From Chryseobacterium sp. (GTDB lineage: Bacteria; Bacteroidota; Bacteroidia; Flavobacteriales; Weeksellaceae), in contig QFQW01000038.1 in assembly GCA_003248755.1 (NCBI GenBank), positions 1 to 31,787 of the forward strand: 31,787 nucleotides of DNA, in the 5' to 3' direction. Positions 1-4,529 of the stretch are shown here, piece after piece. Made by a program: the position numbers and the translations under genes. Below the pieces are notes generated by a model. It was not told the DNA's origin. It saw only the letters and a list, made by a program, of their open reading frames with translations, and did not search any database. Numbering within the stretch: the stretch's first letter is position 1; each line of letters starts with the position of its first letter.

Positions 1-422
1 ATGGTGTTCCGATGTCGGTTTTTGATGGCATCAGGGAGCAAACACTGAATAATAGACAGCAATTTTATATTGATTTGACGATTCCTTTTTACGGATATAA
101 CAGAGAAGGTGCTGAAGTGAAAGAGGGTATCCAAAGAAACTGGTGGAGACAAGGCATGATGGGTGGCATTGTTGCTCATTATGACGGTGTTAAAGCATTT
201 TCAGAAACTGATTTTACTGAAGATCTGAAAGCGGTGGATATTCCGGTTTTATTACTTCATGGTGAAGATGACCAGATTGTACCTATTGAAAATTCTGCGA
301 TAAAATCTGCAAAGCTTCTGAAAAATGGAAAATTAATTACCTATCCGGGTTTCCCTCACGGAATGCCAACTACAGAGCACGAAACAATCAATAAGGATTT
401 GTTGGAGTTTATCCTGTCTTGA
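1..422 (+). CDS. Alpha/beta hydrolase, C-terminal part (gene starts before the window)
   Basis: This is the C-terminal part of an alpha/beta hydrolase resembling non-heme chloroperoxidases/esterases. The frame is already open at the window edge and reads GVPMSVFDGIREQT, a stretch that is internal in this family, so the ATG at 12 is probably not the start. LLLHGEDDQIVPIENSA is the acid-residue region (catalytic Asp in GEDD), and PGFPHGMPTTEHETIN supplies the catalytic His. The nucleophile elbow (GxSxG) must lie upstream of the window. The usual family length is about 275 residues, so roughly half is missing. The substrate cannot be inferred. A strong terminator follows 15 bases after the stop. 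Confidence 0.85.
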   Translation, partial: GVPMSVFDGIREQTLNNRQQFYIDLTIPFYGYNREGAEVKEGIQRNWWRQGMMGGIVAHYDGVKAFSETDFTEDLKAVDIPVLLLHGEDDQIVPIENSAIKSAKLLKNGKLITYPGFPHGMPTTEHETINKDLLEFILS

Positions 423-437
423 TTGACGATTGTATAA

Positions 438-475
438 ATAAGAAAAGGTGAATCAAATGATTCACCTTTTCTTAT
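438..475. terminator. Strong bidirectional terminator hairpin
   Basis: An 18-bp perfect inverted repeat (438-455 with 458-475) with a minimal loop. The stem is A-rich on the left and ends in CTTTTCTTAT on the right, so it can terminate transcription from both sides: the hydrolase on the plus strand and the Y-RNA array on the minus strand. Confidence 0.8.
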
Positions 476-576
476 AAAAGATAATAAATGGGAAAGTTTT
501 TGTAAATCGTTATAGATCTTTAGGAGTAAAATCAGATTAACCATATAAGTTTGCACTGATATGCTCATTTATATTA

Positions 577-699
577 AATCAAGGTAAAAATTAAGAATCT
601 TTCATTTGCTCTACCAACTGAGCTACTTTTTCTAAAGAAAAGGCAGGAATCGAACCTGCGACACAATCTCGAAGTATGATTCTAAGACGACACTTGATT
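577..699 (-). ncRNA. Y-RNA-like element 2, with permuted tRNA-like module
   Basis: Read on the minus strand, the ends pair perfectly (AATCAAG with CTTGATT, 693-699 with 577-583). Next comes the conserved 5' internal-loop strand TGTCGTCTT (684-692), then a second helix (678-683 with 594-599). Inside sits a tRNA-like module in circularly permuted order: a T arm with loop TTCGATT and a perfect 5-bp stem (643-659), an acceptor-like helix closed by a short loop (626-642), and a D arm with perfect GCTC/GAGC stem and a GG-containing loop (608-623). A Ro60-binding helix replacing the anticodon arm, with T arm before D arm, is the layout described for bacterial YrlA RNAs. Function as a Ro60 ligand is inferred from this fold and from the Ro60 fragment just upstream on the same strand. 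Confidence 0.75.
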
Positions 700-715
700 A
701 TTTTGAGTTTTTAAA

Positions 716-785
716 AATCGAGCAACAAATTTGAAAGAGGCTTAACAATTTGGATTCGAAGTAACTCTTTCTTACGACATCGATT
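716..785 (-). ncRNA. Y-RNA-like element 3 (short, no tRNA module)
   Basis: On the minus strand the outer helix is AATCGA/TCGATT (780-785 with 716-721). The conserved loop strand TGTCGTAA lies at 772-779. The inner helix GAAAGAG/CTCTTTC (765-771 with 733-739) is perfect, and a 25-nt terminal loop spans 740-764. The helices are unlike those of the neighbouring elements in sequence but identical in layout, which is covariation between paralogous copies. It lacks a T or D arm and may be a minimal Ro60-binding RNA. Confidence 0.7.
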
Positions 786-787
786 AT

Positions 788-919
788 AGTAAGGTAAAAA
801 AACAAACAGACACTTACTTACAGAGCGTTACCAATTACGCTATCCCGAATTATCGGAAACAGGACTCGAACCTATATTGCTGTACCCAAACGAAGAAATT
901 CTGTTTTACGACACTTACT
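788..919 (-). ncRNA. Y-RNA-like element 1, with permuted tRNA-like module
   Basis: On the minus strand the outer helix is AGTAAG/CTTACT (914-919 with 788-793). The conserved loop strand TGTCGTAA is at 906-913, overlapping the edge of the inner helix AAACAGA/TCTGTTT (900-906 with 804-810). The enclosed module is a permuted tRNA: T arm with loop TTCGAGT (859-875), acceptor-like helix closed by a 4-nt loop (843-848 with 853-858, one G-U pair), and D arm with GCGT/ACGC stem and TGG loop (825-840). Together with element 2 this gives two independent copies of the same unusual order. Confidence 0.75.
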
Positions 920-957
920 TTTTTTAAGTTTTATGGCTATTGTTTTTATTATATAAA

Positions 958-1035
958 ACCAAGTAATAAGCTGTAAGAGTTTTTTGGTTTTCAAATTTTG
1001 AGCTTGACGATGGAACTCTTACATACGACATTGGT
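958..1035 (-). ncRNA. Y-RNA-like element 4
   Basis: On the minus strand the outer helix is ACCAA/TTGGT (1031-1035 with 958-962). The loop strand TGTCGTATG is at 1022-1030. The inner helix GTAAGAGTT pairs perfectly over 9 bp (1014-1022 with 973-981). The terminal loop (982-1013) holds no recognisable tRNA arms. The layout matches the other four elements, with compensatory changes in both helices. Confidence 0.65.
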
Positions 1036-1037
1036 AA

Positions 1038-1111
1038 AAACCGAGCAATTTGCGAAAAGACTCATTTTTCAATTGGAAGTCGAAGGATTTCTTTTCTTAC
1101 GGCATCGGTTT
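1038..1111 (-). ncRNA. Y-RNA-like element 5
   Basis: On the minus strand the outer helix is AAACCGA/TCGGTTT (1105-1111 with 1038-1044). The loop strand TGCCGTAA is at 1097-1104. The inner helix GAAAAGA/TCTTTTC (1090-1096 with 1054-1060) encloses a 29-nt loop. It is the element nearest the Ro60 C-terminal fragment and starts only 2 nt from element 4. A further motif match (caacggca on the plus strand, 1168-1175) with a bulged inner helix (1148-1154, 1164-1170) but no outer helix may be a decayed sixth copy. Confidence 0.65.
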
Positions 1112-1177
1112 GTTTTTAAAGTTTTTTTTATAATCTTAAACAGAGAATTGCTCAATAGCCCCGATTGCAACGGCATC

Positions 1178-1206
1178 CTTTTTCTTTTTTCTCAAAAAAG
1201 AAAAAG
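1178..1206. terminator. Perfect 13-bp hairpin between Ro60 fragment and Y-RNA array
   Basis: An inverted repeat CTTTTTCTTTTTT / AAAAAAGAAAAAG with a 3-nt loop. It could be a weak terminator or a processing site separating the Ro60 message from the downstream RNAs. The role is inferred. Confidence 0.4.
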
Positions 1207-1268
1207 ATATAGTGGAAAGCGGGATTAAGCTCCTAAAAAAATTGGTTATTAGTTTTTATTTTTAAAGC

Positions 1269-1294
1269 AGTGCTTTTTACAGCACTATTTTTTT
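1269..1294 (+). terminator. Hairpin with T-tract overlapping the Ro60 stop codon
   Basis: AGTGCT (1269-1274) pairs with AGCACT (1281-1286) and is followed by ATTTTTTT on the plus strand. The loop contains the minus-strand stop codon of the Ro60 fragment. It could end plus-strand transcription coming from the left. Confidence 0.35.
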
Positions 1295-1753
1295 AATCAT
1301 TTCTACTGCAGATTTTCGGTCTTCCAAAGCATTCAGTACATCAAAGATTTTGTCGGACCAGCCTGCGATAAGATAGACATCATTTTTTTTGATATCCAAC
1401 GGTTGTTTTCCGTAACCAGCCAAATCAAAAATATACAATTTCGCATTTGGATTGATTTTTTTATATCGATTCCAAGAATATTCAAAAGAATCATTGGTTA
1501 AGTTACTGTTCCACAATTGAGTATCGGTAAATAACATTACTTTGTCCACTTTTTCATTTCTTCTGATCAAATCCTCAATCACAAGATAACCGTTTGTAGA
1601 ATAACCAACTTCACCTTCCCTTTTGTAGAACGCATCCACGTTTCTCAGGATACCATTTTTCGGCATCGGAACTCTTTTCCAAATGTTACCAAACATACCA
1701 GTAATCACATTTTTGCACTGCGATTGCAACATCATCGCCATCAATAGACCCAA
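1277..1753 (-). pseudogene. rsr: Ro60/TROVE protein, C-terminal vWA part, separated from its N-terminus
   Basis: This encodes the end of a Ro60 (TROVE) protein. Readable family stretches include LLMAMMLQSQCKNVITGMFG, the vWA metal-site region VMLFTDTQLWN, the strand LYIFDLAGYGKQPL, and the terminal VYLIAGWSDKIFDVLNALED. It has no proper start: the first possible codon is a TTG at 1751-1753, exactly where similarity begins, and the frame upstream does not look like the family. Its missing N-terminal part, which ends at the matching point of the vWA domain (KVLLYDI), is at 4530-5573 on the opposite strand. Joined they give about 348 + 157 residues, a normal length for bacterial Ro60. The Y-RNA-like elements follow directly on this strand. 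Ro60 proteins are ring-shaped RNA-binding proteins that hold Y RNAs and defective RNAs and cooperate with exoribonucleases. Alone, this piece is very unlikely to function. Confidence 0.85.
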
Positions 1754-1820
1754 TGTAAATCTATGCGAAAGCCTATCAATAGATGGACTATTCGGATATG
1801 AATGGATGATATGGAATTAG
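1752..1820 (+). pseudogene. Possible 3' remnant of an unknown gene, cut at the inversion point
   Basis: A short plus-strand frame ending ...SLSIDGLFGYEWMIWN-stop begins at the same point where the Ro60 C-terminal fragment ends on the other strand. A rho-independent terminator follows 67 nt later, as expected behind a real gene. If 1751-5573 is inverted back, this frame becomes continuous with an open minus-strand frame at about 5574-5690. No start codon or family was recognised. The evidence is positional only. Confidence 0.3.
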
Positions 1821-1886
1821 GCGAAATGTGCTTGCTTTGAAAATTATTTACTGTAAACTCGTAAAAATTGAATCAAAATACTACAG

Positions 1887-1914
1887 AAACGCCTTGATAA
1901 TCGGGGCGTTTTTT
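1887..1914 (+). terminator. Rho-independent terminator
   Basis: AAACGCC (1887-1893) pairs with GGCGTTT (1905-1911), followed by a T-run. It points rightwards and therefore serves the frame ending at 1820. Confidence 0.6.
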
Positions 1915-2141
1915 GCGTTTTTAAGGTCAAAATTATTTAGAATGAAAAAAAATAATTATAAAAGTGAAAATAATTTAATTAAAGATGAACAATTAATTAG
2001 AAAATAAGACGTGATAGGAAAACCAATGAGAGACAGTCATTTAGGTAAAATCGATATCTGTAAAATATTACGGACAGGATTTTCTTGTTTTCAATTTGAA
2101 ATATAATTAATTGATAATCAATAATTTAATTCGAAAATAAA

Positions 2142-2173
2142 TTTGCGTATTCAAAAAAATCATATTTACTTTG
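2142..2173 (+). promoter_or_regulatory. Candidate promoter of the tRNA-like array
   Basis: TTTG (2142-2145) and TTACTTTG (2166-2173) are 20 nt apart, close to the Bacteroidota -33/-7 pattern (TTTG and TAnnTTTG). The same TTACTTTGC string stands before the Ro60 N-terminal gene at 4461. The rest of 1915-2242 is very AT-rich and shows no gene. Confidence 0.4.
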
Positions 2174-2242
2174 CGACCGAAAATTGAAAGCAATAAGTTT
2201 TCAATCTTTCAAAAAAGACATTTTTAAAATAACAAGAATATA

Positions 2243-2368
2243 ATGAAACAATTACATCACATAGCTAATCAATATTCAAGACTACACGAACAAGAGCCGA
2301 AAGGATTGGTATGTATTCTTGGAAGTGAATTTGTGGAAAAAAGGTGCTTATATAAATGGGTCAGCTAA
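2243..2368 (+). CDS. Small ORF of 41 residues at the head of the tRNA-like array
   Basis: This ATG frame encodes a 41-residue, probably soluble peptide starting MKQLHHIANQYSRLHEQEPK and ending CLYKWVS. It lies about 70 nt after a candidate promoter, and right after it come a small hairpin (GTCAG/CTGAC) and a terminator, so it has the layout of a short transcription unit or leader. I do not recognise the sequence. It could also be the shortened N-terminus of a former larger gene of this RNA locus. Being so short, it may not be translated at all. Confidence 0.35.
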   Translation: MKQLHHIANQYSRLHEQEPKGLVCILGSEFVEKRCLYKWVS

Positions 2369-2392
2369 TAAACTGACACGTCAAAATATAGA

Positions 2393-2420
2393 GCGCCTCC
2401 CAAAAAGAGGCGCTTTTTTT
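2393..2420 (+). terminator. Strong rho-independent terminator ahead of the tRNA-like array
   Basis: GCGCCTC (2393-2399) pairs with GAGGCGC (2407-2413), followed by seven T. It sits 2 nt before the first tRNA-like gene, so the array is either read through, separately started, or controlled by this attenuator-like element. Confidence 0.75.
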
Positions 2421-2422
2421 AT

Positions 2423-2495
2423 GGTTTCTTTAGCTTATTTGGTAAAGCGCCGGTTTGTGGTACCGGAGAACAGGGTTCGATTCCCGGAGATACCC
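2423..2495 (+). tRNA. tRNA-His-like (GTG)
   Basis: Canonical order. Acceptor GGTTTCT/AGATACC has 6 of 7 pairs. The D arm is GCTT/AAGC with TGG in the loop. The perfect anticodon stem CCGGT/ACCGG has GTG at 2457-2459, and the T loop is TTCGATT. There are three instead of two nucleotides between acceptor and D stem and one T-stem mismatch. It may be a divergent functional tRNA or a tRNA mimic. Confidence 0.65.
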
Positions 2496-2501
2496 AAAGT
2501 T

Positions 2502-2575
2502 AATTTCATAGCTCAAGAGGTTAGAGTATCGACCTGATACGTCGAAGGTTGAAAGTTCGATTCTTTCTGAGATTA
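2502..2575 (+). tRNA. tRNA-Ile-like (GAT)
   Basis: The cloverleaf is complete. Acceptor AATTTCA/TGAGATT pairs fully with one G-T, D arm GCTC/GAGT, anticodon stem TCGAC/GTCGA with GAT at 2536-2538, and T arm GAAAG/CTTTC with loop TTCGATT. An A-T first pair and an A/T-rich acceptor are unusual for a housekeeping tRNA-Ile. Confidence 0.75.
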
Positions 2576-2579
2576 CAAA

Positions 2580-2639
2580 AGATTCACGGAAAAAATTTGG
2601 CTTCGACTGTCTCTCGGAAAAGATTTTTGAAGTGAATCT
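2580..2639 (+). ncRNA. Hairpin RNA element C between tRNA-like genes
   Basis: A 60-nt element bounded by a perfect 8-bp helix AGATTCAC/GTGAATCT, with a partly paired A-rich/T-rich interior. It lies between the Ile- and Pro-type tRNA-like genes. It shows no TGYCGT motif. It may be a processing spacer or a Ro60 ligand of another type; the function is unknown. Confidence 0.45.
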
Positions 2640-2644
2640 GAAAA

Positions 2645-2716
2645 CTGGAAAGATAACGGTGGTTGTTTACCAGCCTTGGACGCGGGAGGTCGCAAGTTCG
2701 AATCTTGCTTTCCAGA
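2645..2716 (+). tRNA. tRNA-Pro-like (TGG)
   Basis: A perfect 7-bp acceptor CTGGAAA/TTTCCAG, anticodon stem CCAGC/GCGGG with one mismatch and TGG at 2677-2679, and T arm with loop TTCGAAT. The D arm is poorly paired, so it is more divergent than its neighbours. Confidence 0.65.
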
Positions 2717-2722
2717 CAATTT

Positions 2723-2794
2723 GCTCCATTAGCATAGAGGTTAGTGCATTCGGCTTTCTACCGAACGACAAGGGTTCGATTCCCTTATGGAGTA
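2723..2794 (+). tRNA. tRNA-Glu-like (TTC)
   Basis: Acceptor GCTCCAT/ATGGAGT (one G-T), D arm GCAT/GTGC, anticodon stem TTCGG/CCGAA with TTC at 2756-2758, and T arm AAGGG/CCCTT with loop TTCGATT. It is well formed. No CCA is encoded. Confidence 0.8.
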
Positions 2795-2799
2795 CAATA

Positions 2800-2872
2800 G
2801 ATTTCGTAACTCAACGGATAGAGTATAGGTTTTCTAAACCTAAAGTTACAGGTTCGAATCCTGTCGGAATCA
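2800..2872 (+). tRNA. tRNA-Arg-like (TCT)
   Basis: Acceptor GATTTCG/CGGAATC pairs fully (one G-T), D arm ACTC/GAGT, anticodon stem TAGGT/ACCTA with TCT at 2833-2835, and T arm ACAGG/CCTGT with loop TTCGAAT. It is a well-formed cloverleaf starting 5 nt after the Glu-type gene. Confidence 0.8.
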
Positions 2873-2905
2873 CAATTAATTAATGTTAATTGTTTCAAAG
2901 AGAGA

Positions 2906-2974
2906 AAGAAAAAGTTTGTCAAGAGCAGGAGTTCTTTAAACAAAACACAAATTACAATAGACAGACTTTTTCTT
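2906..2974 (+). ncRNA. Hairpin RNA element A
   Basis: AAGAAAAAGTTTGTC (2906-2920) pairs over 15 bp (one G-T) with 2960-2974, enclosing a 39-nt A-rich loop that contains GAGCAGGAGTTCTT. A second, clearly related copy is at 3145-3221. The conserved loop sequence on top of a conserved helix suggests an RNA family specific to this array. Confidence 0.55.
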
Positions 2975-3037
2975 AACTCGAAATTAAAGTGTAATTGAGA
3001 AATCTATTATCTTTCATCGATTATCATTTATAAAACT

Positions 3038-3118
3038 GATGGTTCGCCGAAGTGGGAGAGTCGGGGCGGTCTGCACACCGTTGTGAAAACTGAGTGGGTT
3101 CGAATCCCATCGCCATCT
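3038..3118 (+). tRNA. Divergent tRNA-like gene, probably Cys (GCA)
   Basis: Acceptor GATGG/CCATC, D stem CCGA/TCGG, and T arm GTGGG/CCCAT with loop TTCGAAT. The anticodon region CTGCACA carries GCA at 3073-3075, but the stem is out of register by one base and the variable region is about 12 nt long. The identity is therefore uncertain. It is either decayed or a mimic that need not be charged. Confidence 0.55.
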
Positions 3119-3144
3119 CAAATAACTAAAATGAGATTAGTTCC

Positions 3145-3221
3145 GAAGAAAAAGTGAAGTTTGTCGAGCGCAGAAGTTCTTACATCAAACCAAAAATTAA
3201 TGACAGGCTTTGTTTTTCTTC
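3145..3221 (+). ncRNA. Hairpin RNA element B, paralogue of element A
   Basis: GAAGAAAAA (3145-3153) and AAGTTTGTC (3157-3165) pair with 3202-3221, with a small internal loop. The terminal loop contains GAGCGCAGAAGTTCTT, which matches element A in most positions. It lies between the Cys- and Gln-type tRNA-like genes. Confidence 0.55.
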
Positions 3222-3226
3222 ACATT

Positions 3227-3297
3227 GATTCATAGTGTAATTGGTCAGCACACAAGACTTTGACTCTTGTTGTTCAGGTTCGAGTTCTGATGAATCA
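3227..3297 (+). tRNA. tRNA-Gln-like (TTG)
   Basis: A perfect acceptor GATTCAT/ATGAATC, D arm GTGT/GCAC, anticodon stem CAAGA/TCTTG with TTG at 3260-3262, and T arm TCAGG/TCTGA with loop TTCGAGT. It is the last gene of the array, 45 nt before the start of the DUF458 gene, so RNAs and proteins may share one transcript. Confidence 0.8.
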
Positions 3298-3342
3298 ACA
3301 AACAAATATTTAACTAAAACAAACTCAAAAAATGTAGAAAAA

Positions 3343-3828
3343 ATGGAAACGCAACAACAACTATGGCAGAATATGACAGGAAAGATTTTCCGAAACTCTA
3401 TCACAAAATTGGTAGAAGAAGCCATCATCCACGAATTAGCCAACGGACACCGACTGAAAGTTTGTGTGGGTTCAGATTCCCACGTTTACGGCAATACAAT
3501 CAGTTATGCAACGGCAGTCGTTGTTATTCGTGAGGGAAAAGGAGCGTTTACATTTATCAGAAAACAAAGAGAATTTCAAACAATCAGTATCAAAGAACGA
3601 ATGCTGAACGAGGTTAACAAATCTGTAGAAATCGCTTACTCAATCTGTTCTATTTTGGAAACTTATAATGTGGAAATGGAAGTTCACGCCGATATCAATA
3701 CCGACCCAGACTTCAAATCCAATGTCGCTTTGAAAGATGCAATGGGCTACATTTTGGGAATGGGATACACTTTTAAGGCAAAACCTTTTGCATTCGCAAG
3801 TTCCAATTGCGCTGATATGATGGTATAA
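3343..3828 (+). CDS. DUF458/YkuK-family RNase H-like protein
   Basis: 161 residues. The pattern is that of the RNase H-like DUF458 family (Bacillus YkuK): VCVGSDSHVYG with the first acidic residue, RMLNEVNKSVEIA, and EVHADINTDPDFKSN as the second acidic strand. I chose the ATG at 3343 (METQQQ): the frame stays open upstream to 3241, but that part overlaps the Gln-type tRNA. Family members are presumed nucleic-acid binding or nucleolytic; no activity can be assigned here. It is the first protein gene behind the tRNA-like array and is followed after 18 nt by a DEDDh exonuclease, which points to RNA metabolism. Confidence 0.8.
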   Translation: METQQQLWQNMTGKIFRNSITKLVEEAIIHELANGHRLKVCVGSDSHVYGNTISYATAVVVIREGKGAFTFIRKQREFQTISIKERMLNEVNKSVEIAYSICSILETYNVEMEVHADINTDPDFKSNVALKDAMGYILGMGYTFKAKPFAFASSNCADMMV

Positions 3829-3846
3829 CAATAAAATTTAATAACT

Positions 3847-4395
3847 ATGAAAACAACAGATAAAATATTAATTATAGACCTCGAAGCCACGTGTTGGAAT
3901 GACCGACCGCCGAGAGGACAGGAAAGTGAAATCATAGAAATCGGAGTTTGTATTATGGATACAAAAACTGGTAAGATTTCGCAAAACGAGGGAATTTTAG
4001 TAAAACCTCAATACTCAAAAGTGAGTCCGTTTTGTACGGAACTGACTTCCATTACACAAGAAATGCTTGATGAAGAAGGTGTTTTGCTGGAAGATGCTCT
4101 GGATATTCTGAGGGAAAATTATGATTCCGAAGATTTAACTTGGGCAAGTTACGGAAACTACGATTTGAATATGCTTCAAAATCAGGCAAGAAAATTCAAG
4201 GTTGATTATGCTTTAAGTGATGACCATATTAATGTGAAAACATTATTTGCTGAACTGCATCCAATCAGAAAAAGTGTAGGAATGGACAGAGCTTTGAAAG
4301 AACTGAAATTCCCTTTGGAAGGAACTCATCACAGAGGAGTTGACGATGTGAAAAACATTGCCAAGATTCTATTTTGGTGTCTGCAGAGAACTTAA
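3847..4395 (+). CDS. DEDDh 3'-5' exonuclease (ERI1/DnaQ-like)
   Basis: 182 residues with all DEDDh signatures: Exo I IIDLEATCW near residue 10 (Asp and Glu), Exo II WASYGNYDLNML (Asp), and Exo III HHRGVDDVKNIAKIL (His and Asp). The opening LIIDLEATCW followed by a bipartite acidic segment resembles ERI1-type exoribonucleases, which trim RNA 3' ends. Trimming of tRNA-like or Y RNAs is therefore a reasonable inference, and bacterial Ro60 is known to work with 3'-5' exoribonucleases. It is cytoplasmic, with no signal sequence. It is probably cotranscribed with the DUF458 gene; the Ro60 gene follows after 134 nt with its own candidate promoter. Confidence 0.9.
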   Translation: MKTTDKILIIDLEATCWNDRPPRGQESEIIEIGVCIMDTKTGKISQNEGILVKPQYSKVSPFCTELTSITQEMLDEEGVLLEDALDILRENYDSEDLTWASYGNYDLNMLQNQARKFKVDYALSDDHINVKTLFAELHPIRKSVGMDRALKELKFPLEGTHHRGVDDVKNIAKILFWCLQRT

Positions 4396-4444
4396 TTGTA
4401 AAAATATAAGAATTTTTAGTAATTAATTTTACTACGCAAAAAGA

Positions 4445-4468
4445 TTGCGCAATTAGGTTTTTACTTTG
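4445..4468 (+). promoter_or_regulatory. Candidate promoter of the Ro60 N-terminal gene
   Basis: TTACTTTGC (4461-4469), the same string as before the array, is preceded by an inverted repeat CGCAA/TTGCG at 4436-4450, which may be an operator. Confidence 0.35.
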
Positions 4469-4529
4469 CATCAGAAATCAGAAAGGAAGTGATAATCCTC
4501 CAAAATATTTAACTATAAAAACAGTAATT

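Noticed and set aside
577..1111. CRISPR array
   Set aside because: Repeats are only about 8 bases long, diverged, irregularly spaced and embedded in paired helices; no cas genes are present.
998..1228. Open frame of 76 codons on the plus strand
   Set aside because: It lies across Y-RNA elements 4 and 5 on the opposite strand, has low-complexity content and no family resemblance. The RNA structures explain the sequence.
2319..2883. Open frames of 72 and 83 codons on the plus strand
   Set aside because: They run through the tRNA-like genes and consist of translated T-arm and anticodon sequence.
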